Source: Microthyrium microscopicum (lineage: Eukaryota; Ascomycota; Dothideomycetes; Microthyriales; Microthyriaceae). From it: DNA of 64,000 nt. The notes beneath the pieces are model-generated. The model ran no database searches. It saw only the letters and a list, made by a program, of their open reading frames with translations, and was not told the origin of the DNA. The position numbers were made by a program, and so were the translations under genes. Below, piece after piece: positions 1 through 12,005 of the stretch (position 1 is the first letter of the stretch; the number at the start of each line of letters is the position of its first letter). The stretch covers positions 570,576 to 634,575 of the forward strand of contig MU004236.1 of the NCBI GenBank assembly GCA_010405405.1. Reading direction: 5' to 3'.

Positions 1-973
1 AGTGGAAACAACCCATGGGACAGTTCGCCAGTAAAGTGGCAAATAATGGCAGGTTTTACCAAGTCACCAATAATAATGAGCAATTGGATACTGCAGGCAT
101 GGGCAAGGACTTGTGCTCTAGCCAGGAATGTGGTGTGGCAGGCCCAGAGATGCCGCAAGAACTCTGAGCGCGAGGTCTTGCAGCTGCTCTGCATCAAAAG
201 TAGACGTGGATATGACAGCACTAAGCCTATAGGGTACCATAGGGGAGATTTGCCATGCATAAGCTGTCTACTACTGCTACTACTTGTAAGTACTTGGCCG
301 TGCTGGCTAACGTGTGTGTGCTCGCTAACAGGGCCTCTGGCGTCTCTGTGCTCCCGCTCAAGCCTTGTGTCTCCCCATGCCCTGCCTAGTCCAGCCTAGT
401 CTGCCATCTTACCGCGCATCTCCAACACCAAATCTTGGGCCTACAGGGCCTACCACGGTGCCACCACCCACCGCCAGCCTGTCTAATCATCTAATGCGCC
501 CCTTGTCTCTGGCGGGTTAAACCGAACAGCAGCTTTGTGCCGACAAGTCCAAGAATCTTCATTTCCCCTAACCCACGCCATTCTGAGGGTAACTGAGGGC
601 TCTGGGTCGTTTCTCCCCATCTCCTCCATTTCTCCCTCCTCCGCTCTTCTGCTTGCCTTCCCAACCAGATCCGATTCACCATCTTTGCATCACCAACCCA
701 TCATCTGTCCATCACCACTACCCTCCTCATCCATCCCTTCCCTACTCTTAGCACTTGTTCTTGCCTTGATCTACACTTCGTTGTCTCACCTGGCTTGTTA
801 GCTCAGGCTGCGTGCCGTTGCTCCCCCTTGGCGAGCTTCCGTGGTCGCGCCAGTATTCGAGTCCCGTCACTGCTGCTGACGGGCATCCCACAGTTCAAAG
901 TAGCTGCTGGCTGTATCCAACTTCATCATCCCCAGTTCTGTCTCACAGTGCTGTCATCCATTAAGTTGTGTCG
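1..973 (+). promoter_or_regulatory. Upstream region and likely long leader of SSN6
   Basis: I see no convincing protein gene here. Roughly 600-790 is strongly pyrimidine-rich on the plus strand (runs of tcc, ctt and cat), which is common in promoters and 5' leaders of highly regulated filamentous-fungal genes. Several ATGs lie further upstream (for example at 46) and open only short frames with no recognisable product, so a long leader with upstream ORFs is possible. The transcription start cannot be placed from sequence alone. Confidence 0.45.
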
Positions 974-3900
974 ATGATGGCTACTCATCCCCACACTTCG
1001 CCGCAAGGCCCTCTTCCACCTCATGGTCCTCCTATGGTTGGCCATGAACCCAATGGTCATGCACCAATGAATCAGCCTGCGAATACTCTCCAACAGCGGA
1101 TTGCGCAGCTCAATGAAGAATCATGGCTTCGAATTGGTAAGATTTCTTATTATGCCCTTACCGCCAAGCGTTGATACTAACAAAACAATCTCGATAGGCT
1201 CTCTTTGTGAGCTCATGAATGACCCATCGGGAGCTTCTCACGCATATGAGTCTGCTCTTCGTCACAATCGGTTTTCTGTCACTGCGATGCTCAATATCGC
1301 AAACATTCTTCGCGCGCGAGATGCATTTCCCCCCGCGATTGAGTACTTGAAAGCCATCACCAAATTCGAAGAGCGCAATGGAGAAGTATGGGCCGCTTTG
1401 GGTAATTTCTCCTGCCAAATTGCTTCTACTATTATCTAATCAGTTCAAGGCCATTGTTTTCTCATGCTCGACAACCTACAAGATGCCTACCAAGCTTACC
1501 AGCAGGCTTTATATCACTTACCGGATTTGCGGGTAAGTTAATTCTTGATATATATAGCTCATTTCTGATTTATTTGTAGGAACCGCGACTCTGGTACGGA
1601 ATCGGCATTCTGTACGATCGTTATGGGTCCCTGGAGCATGCCGAAGAAGCTTTCTCACAAGTTATGCGCATGTCACGAGACTTTGAAAAGGCCAATGAAA
1701 TTTACTTCCGTCTGGGCATAATTTACAAACAGCAGACCAAATACAGCGCAAGTTTGGAGGTATGTCAATGCTTTTGTGGTACAAACTGTGCAAATCTAAC
1801 AGAATCAGTGTTTTCGCTACATTGTCAATGATCCACCCAAGCCTCTAACACAGGAAGATATCTGGTTCCAGATTGGACATGTTCATGAACAGCAAAAAGA
1901 CGTAAGAAAACTTGCTCAATTCTGGAAGCAGTCTCTAACGACAATTAGTATGATTCAGCAAAATCGGCATATACACGTGTGCTTGATAATGATCCAAAGC
2001 ACGCTAAAGTGCTTCAGCAACTTGGCTGGCTATTTCACCAGCAAAGCTCGGATTACCAAAGTCAAGACACCGCTATCGAGTATCTTGAGAAATCAGTCGC
2101 TTCTGGTCAGTTTTTCTCTTGTGTACGCAGTTACCAAACTAACAGACAACAGATCAAGGCGATGCTCAGAGCTGGTATCTGCTTGGCAGATGCTACATGC
2201 AACAGCAAAAATACCCTAGAGCATATGAGGCTTATCAGCAAGCCGTGTATCGAGATGGTCGCAACCCAACCTTTTGGTGCTCCATTGGTGTCCTTTATTA
2301 CCAAATTAACCAGTACAGAGATGCTCTAGATGCATACTCTCGTGCCATTCGACTGAATCCAAACATATCTGAAGTTTGGTATGATCTAGGAACTCTGGTA
2401 AGCACAATATCTCTTCCTTCAAAAGCCATTATCTAACAACAGAAACAGTATGAGTCGTGTAACAACCAGACTGCAGATGCCCTAGATGCATATCAACGTG
2501 CCGCTGAACTTGATCCAACCAATGTTCATATCAAGGCTAGATTAAATTTACTTCGTGACGGACAGCAACAGAATGGCATGTCAAGTCAACCTGCTGCTCC
2601 ATTGCCACCTCAAGATGTCCATCCTCAGGCTTATCAGCCAACTATGAATGGCCCCCCTGGTCCTCAATGGGGCGGTGGACCAGCTCCCGTAGCTCAACAG
2701 GGTCCACCTCCAACACTAGACTATAGTAGACGTCTAGCAGAGATCCAGTCCATTCCTCCACAGGGTCCTCAACAATTGCAACCATATGAGCCAAGAGAGG
2801 TACCTCGTCCTCAGACTCTCCCCGGACCTCCAAGACCGGGTAGTCCTCGTCAGGAGCCTCCAAGACAATATCAAGAACCTCCTCGTTCTGGTCCGGGAGG
2901 GCCAGGCCTGGGCCCGCGTCGTCTGTCGCCATCGCCCAAGACTAGACATGCCGCCCCATATCCAGGTCCTCAAGGACCCCAAGGCCACCCGCCTCCACCT
3001 CCACCTCCACCACCTCATATGCATGATCCTATTTCAGCTCATCAACAACCAAACAGGATTACCAATCCCAACTATGCTCCACAGCCAAATGGACCGCCGC
3101 CTCTTGGTGCCCCAAATGCTGGGCCTCCTCCACCTCCTCCACCACCAGGGCAACCTCCCATGAGCAGCTATGGCCGGATCACTCCCCCACCACAGAGCGA
3201 AAGCCGCACGATGATGGACCGACCGCCGTCGACTGGATCTAGTATGCATGCTCAACATTACCCACCACCTCGTCCAGCATCCGGCTTGCCGCCACCGCCT
3301 TCCCATGCTCAAGGATCTCATCCTCCGCCTCATGGACCTCCAGAAGGTCTTCGTGAGCGTGAAGATGCATCGCGGACCCCAATTCCACCAAAACGTCATC
3401 GGGAATGGGAGGATGAGCCCACTTCTGCCAAGACGCAAGAGGAAAAACGCCCTCGTCTTGACGAGCACCTCCCTCGTATCCCGTCGGTCCATGACAGACA
3501 GCCATCGCCACCTCGCTCGACTCACTCATCTCATACTCATATGGAGGATGTTCGTCGTGAGGATCACCGCCGCCACGAGTACCATCCATCCGAAGCGGCC
3601 CATCACCCGCCTCAACTTGGCCCTGTTCCTCCTCCACCCCAGCCACAACCTACTCCTCCTCAGGCTCAAGGACCGCCATCTCATGTATTTGGTCCTCCAC
3701 GGAGTGACTCTCGCCCAAAAGAGTCACCACCCCATGAGCCGGCTGCACGCAAGATGGAAGTTGATGAGAACTATGACGATGATGGTGAGGATGACAAGCG
3801 TGGCCAGTTAGCTGCAACTCCAACAAAACGTGAGAGCCCACGCAATGAGCGCACTGCTGGTCCCGAGTCCAACGGCGAGCCTACCAAAATGGAATCTTAG
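974..3900 (+). CDS. SSN6: SSN6/CYC8 general transcriptional corepressor (TPR protein)
   Basis: Subunit of the Tup1-Ssn6 corepressor, which is recruited by DNA-binding repressors (glucose repression, stress, mating) in the nucleus. Model: exons 974-1136, 1198-1401, 1450-1532, 1580-1759, 1809-1901, 1949-2105, 2153-2397 and 2449-3900, giving 858 aa. The first intron has a TACTAAC branch site. The spliced N-terminal half is a continuous array of tetratricopeptide repeats (WLRIG, ALGHCFLML, LWYGIGILYDRYG, WYLLGRCYMQQ, FWCSIGVLYYQI, VWYDLGTL), matching the ten-TPR array of Ssn6. From about residue 425 the protein is a Pro/Gln/His-rich disordered tail with two long polyproline runs, a basic PPKRHRE-type putative NLS and an acidic patch (VDENYDDDGEDD). 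The start is the first of two ATGs (MMATHPH). Beyond the TAG an in-frame copy of the acidic tail segment follows (see the 3901-4200 feature). Identification is secure; splice sites are inferred from frame and conserved TPR residues. Confidence 0.95.
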
Positions 3901-4200
3901 AAGGGATCATTACCTTATGAGCCGGCTGCCCGCAAGATCGATGTTGATGAAAACTACGATGATGAGAGCGAGGACGAAGAATGTGTTCAAGCAGCTGCGA
4001 TGAGGAGAGCGATGATGACGAGTGTGTTCAAGTAGCTGCGACATTAGATGACCACGCGAGCCCGCAAAGTCATTGTACCACTGGCTCCGACGAGTCCACT
4101 GAAAAGGAGTCTGACAAAAGCTCCGTTGATGTTGATAATTTGGTTGGTACTCTGATTGACACCTTAGAGCAGTGTTGGGAAGGCTTTTTTGACCACTAAT
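3901..4200 (+). repeat. Degenerate duplicate of the SSN6 C-terminal acidic segment
   Basis: The segment at about 3919-3975 repeats SSN6 coding sequence at about 3736-3792 (EPAARK, then K-M-E-V-D-E-N-Y-D-D-D versus K-I-D-V-D-E-N-Y-D-D-E). The copies are exactly 183 bp (61 codons) apart, so the downstream copy is in frame with SSN6 but lies after its TAG. Most differences fall at third positions or are conservative. Inside the copy, a further 38-bp tandem duplication (unit starts 3961 and 3999, both ending in a TGTGTTCAAG[C/T]AGCTGC core) shifts the frame. A second frame then runs open from 3981 to 4199 (72 codons, acidic and Ser-rich). It may be a decayed former C-terminus, or 3'UTR derived from coding sequence. 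Confidence 0.7.
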
Positions 4201-4660
4201 TTCGTTCCCTGTCTTTCGTTATGATTTCCTATGTCTATGAGAGGGCCGAGCAGGCGGCTATACCTCCAATGCTCAAGACGTGGTCTTATTACTGTTTATT
4301 CTTCATGTTCCGGTGTTTCTTTATGGCGCACCCGCTCTGTGATGTTTCGTTATATGCTTTCAAATGATGTTTTAGTAGGAGGGGATCATACCACGGGTAT
4401 TGGCTGGTCGCAGTATATGCGATGTCTTGATGATGGGAATTGGGCACTATTCCTTCGCGAAGAAAAGTAGTGTTGTGCTTGTGCTAGTACTAGTTAATGT
4501 GCCCAAATATATTATTTCACTTGATAGCTTATTGATCTGGATTGTTATTGTGACGCTAAGGACTCTTAATGATAGATATGCCTTTCTGATATCAACAATT
4601 CCCATAGTGCTCCCTGTGAACCTCCAGGTAAACTCCCTTCACCAAAACATCTTTTTCCGT
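4201..4660. other. Intergenic, convergent SSN6/COX11 3' ends
   Basis: This is the 3' flank shared by two converging genes. I see no supported gene, only T-rich stretches suited to 3'UTR and polyadenylation signals. The short open frames across it have no recognisable product. Confidence 0.5.
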
Positions 4661-5583
4661 CTAGATCTTCATCGATACAGGATTCAAATGCCCAGCCTTA
4701 TCATACTTCGCTTCTACTCCCAATTAGCATCCCACCCTCGCATATCAACCAAAAAACAGCAACTTACTAAAAAACGTATAATGCAACGTCACAGTCTCAA
4801 TCTTCCTCACATTCGGATCCAGCGCAAAATCCGGATCAATATAAAAAAACACCGGCATATCCACACTCTCCCCCGCATTCAACCTTTGCTCCTCAAAGCA
4901 AAAACACTGTATCTTACTAAAATACGGCGCCACCTTATCCGGCGTCACGCTATATGTTGCCACCCCAATGATGTCTTCCTTGCTATGGTTCGTCGCGGTG
5001 TAGAATGCTAGCGCCGTCTCGCCGGGAAGCACGCGCACTTCGCGCTGCTGCGGCGTGAAGGACCAGGGGAGAATGGAGGAGGTGGAGCCGGAGAAGGTGA
5101 TGCGGATTCGGTGCGCGTGGACGCTGGGGATGAGGCGTGAGGCGGGGTCTGTGGTTTCGGGGCCGAAGTGCGATTTCGATTTGATGGGTTGGCCGCCCCA
5201 GCCCATTTGTTGGCAGATCTGGCGTTGTTAGTTGGGTAGGTATGAGGAGGGGGTGGGATAGGTACGGTTTTGTAGAGGGGGACGGAGCCGTAGGAGCAGG
5301 CGACGACGCCGATTAGGAGGGAGAGGGTGTAGTAGCTGGCAGAAAGAGGTTATTGTTTGTTTCTCGTATATAAATAATGGGTGTAGGATTACCCTATGCT
5401 GCGGTTGCGGTATTTATAGTACTCTCGCGCGTCTTGGAATCGGGCGGGTGATGGGTATTCGCTGGCTGGTCGAAGACGGGCGGTGGTGGTGAATGAGCGG
5501 GGTGCGCGGAGGAGTTGGTGTTGACATGATTGACAAGTCCATTGACGGTAGAGGGAGAAGGGTCGTATACGGGTCCGCGACAT
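4661..5583 (-). CDS. COX11: Cytochrome c oxidase assembly protein COX11
   Basis: Mitochondrial inner-membrane copper chaperone that supplies CuB to Cox1 of cytochrome c oxidase. Model on the minus strand: exons 5583-5393, 5335-5266, 5218-4768 and 4713-4661, 254 aa. The N-terminus is a basic, Arg/Ser-rich presequence (MSRTRIRPFSLYRQW), followed by the conserved KYRNRSIGYY junction and one transmembrane helix (TLSLLIGVVACSYGSVPLY). The IMS domain carries the copper motif CFCFEEQ and the family-typical end TLHYTFFKAKYD. All junctions restore conserved Cox11 residues (LYKT-ICQQMGWGG across intron 2, YTFF-KAKYD across intron 3). It is divergent with the HIT-finger gene, with 169 bp between start codons. 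Coding-strand base composition switches from C-rich to G-rich near 4990. Confidence 0.95.
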
Positions 5584-5752
5584 GATTGTGGTTGGTGAGA
5601 AGGAAAAACTCTAGAACTGGTGGTTGTAGTTGGAATCGGATCATACATAAACTTTTGGTAGTAAGATGGAGGTCCAAGCTTTTTCTCATTGGCCTGGATC
5701 TTAAAGCTCCAGGTTGATCTTCAACACCATCTCCATCACCAGATCCAACGCC
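5584..5752. promoter_or_regulatory. Divergent promoter COX11 / HIT-finger gene
   Basis: Only 169 bp separate the two ATGs, so both genes must share a compact bidirectional promoter. It is AT-richer than the flanking coding sequence; no specific element is assigned. Confidence 0.5.
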
Positions 5753-6409
5753 ATGTCTGAGCCACCAGAAGACGAGCCTGCAACGAATACCACCCAATGC
5801 ACCATATGCGACAAGCCCGAACCAAAATACAAATGTCCCCACTGTGAAATCCGCTAGTCCGTCCTCCCTCCTCCTCCACAACAACTACCATCTAACATCC
5901 CCAGCTGTTCAATCCCCTGCTTCAAAACCCACATCTCCACCGCCCACGACTCTCCAGACCCCAACACCACCAATGCCACCACCGATCCCTCACCCGCCAA
6001 GAACGCCGTCACCACCAACACCCCTTCAGTCGCCCTCACCGCCCATCCATCACCACAACCCCGCCCTATATCCCCAACTACCACACTCCTAACCGACCCC
6101 CGCCTTATCCAACTCCTAACACGCTATCCAACCCTCAAACCGACCCTCCGCACAATCTACCAAACTACCGTGCACCCAGAGCGCCTGCTAGACGAACACA
6201 GCGACGACTCAGATGTAGATGAAGATGCGTTAAAGCGCACATGGGGAGGCGCAGATTATAAGCGCTGGACGCAGGAGCGGGCAGACGAGAAGGCGTTGAA
6301 TGAGCTAGCTGAAATCTCTAAGGAGGATGAAGGAGTAGCGGAGTTCTTTGAGTTGGCGAGGATAATTTTCGCACAAGGGGATGAGATGGTTAAGGAGGAA
6401 GCAGATTGA
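5753..6409 (+). CDS. HIT-type zinc-finger protein (HIT1/ZNHIT3-like)
   Basis: Model: exons 5753-5856 and 5905-6409, 202 aa. The intron interrupts the finger; splicing restores CTICDKPEPKYKCPHC followed by YCSIPCFKTH, the C4/C2HC pattern of a zf-HIT domain (residues about 16-50). A Thr/Pro/Ser-rich linker follows, then an acidic helical C-terminus (ERLLDEHSDDSDVDED, WGGADYKRWTQERADEKAL, FFELARIIF). The length and the helical tail resemble Hit1/ZNHIT3, which acts in box C/D snoRNP assembly together with Rsa1/NUFIP. That specific role is inferred from architecture; other HIT-finger proteins share the finger. The first two thirds are strongly C-rich on the coding strand and the end is G-rich. Confidence 0.8.
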
Positions 6410-6976
6410 AATGGAAAAAGGTGCGTAGGAATGGTAAGAGAGGGGGTGTACGATTACGAGTATGTATGATATTATGAAAAGTATAAGCGTGGAAGATGTT
6501 GTGAGATCAAGAGTATAGGATATTTTTCTGATCGTAGGATTTTTAGCTATTGATACATTATGTCTATGTACGGAGGGAGTTTTTCGGCCGCGCTGAATGG
6601 TGCCAAAGTTTAGAAATCTTAATATCGTCCCAAATCATTTCCTCAGTCCACGCCCATGCTAATGATTGTTCCAAAGAGAAAAGCAAAACTCCAAAACGTG
6701 ATCGATTGTGACCAGTAGAAAAACGCCTATGCTGATGCTAGCAGTACCGCCTGCTCCAACCTGATAAAGCGTTCAGGTGAGGTAGCTCGTCATATTGAAG
6801 AGCCAAAAACCAAATAATGTTGTAGAAGGACCAATTTTGAAAGGGAGAAGATTATAGATCTTCGGGCGGAAGCGTCGAGGAACTAGAGAAGCGCTGCTAA
6901 TATGTGGTGAAAATGTTGAGAATTAATATGCTGTAATTCGTAGGGAGACGCCAGAGGGGTTTGTGCGATCTGGGAA
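6410..6976. other. Intergenic, convergent 3' flanks
   Basis: This is the 3' region between the HIT-finger gene and the TM9 gene. It is AT-rich with no supported coding sequence. Short minus-strand frames here overlap the 3'UTR of the TM9 gene. Confidence 0.5.
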
Positions 6977-9249
6977 TTAGTCGACTTTGATGGCCCTGGA
7001 AGAACGTCAGTGAAAGCTTAGAAAGGTGAGTCGGGCATGACATACGTATAGATACGGCGCACAAAGGCGTATGCTGCAAGGAATCCAACTGTGCCTGTCA
7101 ACAGGCCATACACTCCACAAGCCAAGAAGCTGTATGAGAAGAACAGCATGCTCGAAACAAAGCCATGGATGTGAAGCTTAAAGTAGTAATAGTAGAGGCA
7201 ATAAGCGAAGATCCAAAAGGAGGAGCTGCCACCGACTAGGAATGATGTCCAATGCCACTGGTGGTTCTAAAGAATAGATTAGTGATGTGGCTAGGTGATA
7301 AGTTCATTGAAACCTTACTTCAGCGCATAATTGAAGGTAAACGGCGACGATGGTGACCTCCACAACAGAGAGAATGAGTATGACCCCAACTACAGAAAGG
7401 AATCCAAACATGTAGTAGAAACCACTCTTGTCGACCCAAAGACTCTTGAAAACGAACATGAGCTCGATCAGGATGATCAAGAATGGCATTATGCCGGCGA
7501 TCAGAATAAGCTGGAGTCGTCGCAGGTACCATGGCTGGGGTGGTATTTGTCGTGCAATCGATGTTGGCCGTACTGGATGTTCCCAAGCACCTGCACGATG
7601 TTGCCCATACCATCCGCCGCAATAGACTAGCGGCATTTGGATGAGAAGCCATAACGCGACAAGCGCAATCAGGGTTCCAAAGGGAATCGCGGAGCTCGAG
7701 GCGTGGCCCCAAACGAAAAGGTTGAGGATGAAGACAATCGAGAAAGCCAGTCCTGGAATCAGCGAGCCAGTAACAAACACATTGTGCTGCCATTGACGAC
7801 CGCCAAACGTCTTGTATACGCGTGCGGAAAAGTAGCCAGAGAATAGTCCGCAAAAGACGAACAATGATAGGCCGACACTGGTAAATCCGCCTCGGAAACT
7901 GGGGTTCAATACTCCAATGCAGCTGAGCAGCAATTGACCAGATGCCATGAAGACCAGTTGCATTCCAGAGCCGACAAGTGGCGCAAGAAGTGTACCGCAC
8001 TGGGGTGTGCGAAATACGTCTCCGTGAACCAGTTTCCAACCACTGCCGTCTTCCACCATATCTTCTTCTTCAGCAGATAAGCCATCCTCGCCATCAATAG
8101 GGTCGAAGATGCCAGTGGACTTGTCCAGACTTCTCCTAGGGGATGGTAAGCCTTTTCGGTACTTCATTTTCAATTTGCCATCTTCAAGACCAATTTCCGT
8201 AGTTCCTTTAATATCGCCACGAATGGTACGCGCAAAGACGACAGCGACCAAGGTGGTGAGAAATCCAGAGATGACCAAGGAATTGACAATGGCAAGCCAG
8301 TGAACGGTCCGGGAATCCTCATCGTGCACAAAGTATACGTTCCATCGATTTGACCAGCTTATAAAAGGATTCTCTTCTTCGCGGAAGTAGACGGAATATG
8401 AGTACGGGATTGTCAACTCGTCCGATTCAGTGGTTTGAACTGTACCGTCCTCGGAGGTGGTGTTTTTTCCGAAAGTCAACTCCATACCTGCCTCAATTGA
8501 ATAGATATCATGAGGGAGGCCACTAGTCATGTTTCTATTTCCCACTTCGACACTCTTTGGATATACCTCAAATCCGAGTATGACCTTTTCACCACGATTT
8601 CCCGCCTTGCCCATAGCAGTGCGATATCGAATAACCATGGTGATGTGGTTGTTGATGAAATATCGTGATCGCATCGAATGAGGATCAAACTCTTCATAGC
8701 CTAATCGGAAACCAGCGGCGTAGTATTTGCCGGACTTGTCCGTGGTTACGAAAGGAGTGGCGCCGGGTAGATTATCAACAATCCATTCCACCATATATCG
8801 GTCGCGTATGAGTTGCTGTGCCCATCGCACTCCTTTCCGGTCAACTGTATGGCTACAGAGAAATTTGGCTTCACTATCTTCACCCATGACAAGCTCATAG
8901 TCGGAGACTGTTATGCGATCGCCTCGAAGAACCTCGCCAAGATTCAAGGTCAAGCTGGTTCCGCTTGTTAAACGCGCCGAAGGATGTCGCCAGCCGCTTG
9001 GAGGACAGACGAAAGGAAGTTCGGAGTATGCATAGTGTAGTTCGGAGGAGTCGGAAAATATCTTGTTGTGGAAAAGGGGTATGAGGTCGCCATCTTTGAA
9101 TGTCTTTTCTGACCAGCCTACAGATTGTCAGTATTGTTTAGATGTAATCGGTCGAGATAGCATATACCTGGTATGTAAAAGGCATTGCAGATAGCGGAAA
9201 GGAGAAGGGTGATTAGGAGGCGTGCCGTATGCCTCACGTCGCCGGCCAT
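6977..9249 (-). CDS. Transmembrane 9 superfamily protein (EMP70/TMN family)
   Basis: Nonaspanin of Golgi/endosomal membranes, involved in sorting and surface expression of membrane proteins. Model on the minus strand: exons 9249-9168, 9117-7320, 7267-7046 and 6995-6977, 706 aa. There is an N-terminal signal peptide (LLITLLLSAICNAFYIPG), a luminal domain of about 270 residues with the family motif FYIPGW, then nine hydrophobic segments in the C-terminal half, including the SYSFLACGVYGLLTGTVGF region. The last exon is only 19 nt and encodes the end AIKVD; the K-x-D tail is the COPI-binding Golgi-retention signal of TM9 proteins. Length is usual for the family. Which TMN1-3 ortholog it is cannot be decided by eye. 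Confidence 0.93.
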
Positions 9250-11129
9250 TGTGAGAGTTGAGGAGCAGCGCAGGCGAAGGTGGAGGACACGGACAGGATA
9301 AGAGTAGGTGAGGATGGTATGGCAAAGATTCAGATGATAATTGGAACGAGTGACAGTGCAAAAGCAAGAGCGGGAGTTGGTGGAGTGAGAGTACAGAAAG
9401 AGTAATGGTGACAAGGCTCAGGCAGTGGCAGGCGCAATGTGCAAGGCAATCAGCAGCAGACTGCAGTAGGAGCAGCGTAGCGTCAGCACATGGATAGGAT
9501 TAGAGGACCCTGGCGATAAGACCAAAACAGCTAGTAACTCCTACTCCTGTACGCCGACGGGCTTGCAATACCATTTGATAAGCAATGATAATTCGTGCAG
9601 CAGCGCCAGCCAAGGGATAGATCCTTAACCAAGCTTACGGGCGCCACTAATCCTGCTGAGAGAACCGTTGGAAAAAGGAAACCGGCAATTCCCGATCCAT
9701 TTGATGATAATCAGTATCATACTGTATGGAAAGGTAGCGATCGACGGTGGACTCGAGAGTTGCTCAGCAAGCCTGCCAGCGGAGATTCTGGAGGTCAAAG
9801 ACAAGCATACGAGACAGCGAACGGCGCAGACCAAACGGGAAAATAAGGAAAGATATGAGAAAAGCAGTTACGGAGCCCGGTTGACAAGAAGGCTGCATGC
9901 GATCTAAGCCTATTTTGTTTTGATGCTTGGATATCCACGCGTTCACCATTTCTCCAACCACTGGCTTAGACGTCGCATTCAATCTACCGTAGGGTCGAAG
10001 GCCTAGAGTACAGTCAAGTATCGAAGGCGAGGTCTAAGACGCCATCGTTATTGAAGACCAAAGCCTTCACGAATAATGCAAGCACACGACCAGTTCGCTG
10101 ATCTGCTTCATACATGGTGAACGCTCTCAGTCTCAGGCAAAATAAAATGGAGAATCCAGGATGGTGGATGGCGTGGATAACTCCACCACGCGTGCAACTA
10201 ACCTTAGACGTGCAAGGGGGGCGTCTATCTTTAGCCCGACTTCAGTTCTTAACACCTTCTTTATTAATTTATATAAGCTGATCCTCCGCCAATCCTTCCG
10301 TGCTCTGGTCCATAATCCAACCTCTTGACTTGTTCAACTTGATGCTTTTTACTCAATGTTAATGCGCTGCAACCCAGGATACTCGTACCTCTAAAGTAGT
10401 TCATGTAAAACCTTTATCAATGTTTGTAACCTACAGATCCTGTTGTGTTTATCTTGTACAACTACCTGCGAATGCCCCGGGCACTTGCATATCAGCTGCT
10501 GCAGGCATCAAATGTCAGCCTCAGCACGCACGCTCGCGCCTGAGAGGATGCTTTTAAGTCGAGCAACCCGGTATCGCTTGTGTATCTCTCATTTTGCATG
10601 TACAACTTGATGTACTACAAACAAACAGATATATCAATGCTCTTGCCGATAGTTTGGATTTTGTTATCTGATTGTGCAAGTGAAACTAAAAGTATCAGCA
10701 ACGACCCAAAAAACTATCCCCTTCTAGTCTCATACTGGTCTTTTCTGGGGGACATTCAGGACAAGTCTATGTACCTTTTTTCTTCAAAAAGTTGAACTAT
10801 ACCACAATATCTTGATACTCTATATCGAATTCGGTTCATCAGAATCTTCAACTCCAGTAACATTTATACAGGTAGCAATGATGCCGCCCCCCGGATATTC
10901 TCTCCCACCATGATATATGAGCGCCCTTCGAACTACATGTACTCTACGTCATGATACAGCATATAACTTAGTTTGTCTCCGACATTATCTACAAATTCTG
11001 CATCAGAGCATCAGATTCAATTAAAAAATGACAGAGTGATTAGTTCTACACGAACCTTTAAACAACCACCGCCTTCTCAGATAACCTTCCCAACCTTACT
11101 CAAAACGTATCACCAGAAGCTACCAAAGT
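9250..11129. other. Gene-poor intergenic region
   Basis: 1.9 kb with no supported gene. It includes the TM9 promoter side (9250-9550) and the upstream region of the HAD gene. Short frames at 9595-9982 overlap each other on both strands with no recognisable product. 10250-10450 and 10570-10960 are AT-rich. I saw no transposon ends, tRNA or tandem repeat. Confidence 0.4.
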
Positions 11130-11906
11130 ATGACCATGTCATTCAATCCGCTCAAAGTAAAAGCTCTCTTCTTCGACATCTACGCAACCCTCATCGACTG
11201 GGAGTCCGGAATATACCCCCAACTCCTCCATCTATCCCAACAGCTCCCCCCATCATCCCCTCTTGCCTCAGACACACCGAAGACCCGCGAAACCCTCCTG
11301 CGCATGTACGCAGCCAACGAGAAAACAGTAGAACTCGAGAACCCCAAACTAGCCTATCCCCAAATCCTCGAACAAGTGTACGCCCGCATCGCCTCCGAAC
11401 TCAACGTCCCCTTCAGCACCTCCGACCAAATCTCCTTTGGCCAAAGTATAGGCACCTGGCCCGCCTTCCCAGACACTGTAGCCGCCATGCAAATACTCTC
11501 TAAACACTATAAGCTCTTCGTTCTCAGCAATGTGGTCAATGCGTCCTTTGCGCGCACTTGTGCTGGGCCATTGGATGGAGTGAATTGGGATGGCATATAT
11601 ACGGCTGAGCAAATTGGTTCGTATAAGCCGAATTCTGCCAACTATAATCTTGTGGTTACGCGGCTTCGTGAGGACTTTGGGATTGAGAAGGGGGGGATTG
11701 TGCAGGTGGCGCAGAGTTTGGATCTTGATCATGTTTCTGGGAAGAGACTCGGGTTTGAACCTGGTGTGTGGATTAAGAGGGGTGGGGCGGCGATGGGTGG
11801 GAACAGGGAGGAGTTGGAGGGTAAGGGGATGATTGAGTTGGGTGCTATTTATGGGACGTTGGGGGAGATGGCGGTGGCGGTGGAGGAGGCTTTTTCGAAG
11901 ACATAG
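11130..11906 (+). CDS. Haloacid dehalogenase type II-like hydrolase
   Basis: Single-exon gene, 258 aa, HAD superfamily. Motif I is FFDIYATLIDWE (nucleophile Asp near residue 17), motif II is LFVLSN, and the motif III lysine lies in IGSYKPN. The late acidic motif is altered: the usual H-D-x3-A stretch of 2-haloacid dehalogenases reads AQSLDLDHVSGKRLG. The family cleaves C-halogen or C-P bonds of small acids; the substrate here is unknown. ATGs at 11130 and 11136 are both possible starts. Its 3' end faces the aminotransferase with only 99 bp between stops, so a shared metabolic role is conceivable but unproven. The coding strand flips from C-rich to G-rich near 11525. Confidence 0.85.
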   Translation: MTMSFNPLKVKALFFDIYATLIDWESGIYPQLLHLSQQLPPSSPLASDTPKTRETLLRMYAANEKTVELENPKLAYPQILEQVYARIASELNVPFSTSDQISFGQSIGTWPAFPDTVAAMQILSKHYKLFVLSNVVNASFARTCAGPLDGVNWDGIYTAEQIGSYKPNSANYNLVVTRLREDFGIEKGGIVQVAQSLDLDHVSGKRLGFEPGVWIKRGGAAMGGNREELEGKGMIELGAIYGTLGEMAVAVEEAFSKT

Positions 11907-12005
11907 ATAGTTGGGAGGAGTCCGGATGATTCAAAGTGAGGTTTGATTGCCGTGAACATCAGAAAAGGTTCGTTGAAAGACTGACTATTTTAAGTAATAG
12001 ACTAT

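Noticed and set aside
3034-3525. 163-codon antisense frame in SSN6
   Set aside because: Shadow of the proline/histidine-rich repeat-like coding strand.
3830-3900. Alternative intron removing the SSN6 stop codon
   Set aside because: A GTGAGA donor and a TAG acceptor exist, but splicing them puts the tail copy out of frame and ends at a stop within seven codons.
9595-9982. Overlapping short frames on both strands
   Set aside because: Mutually overlapping with no motif; likely chance in intergenic DNA.
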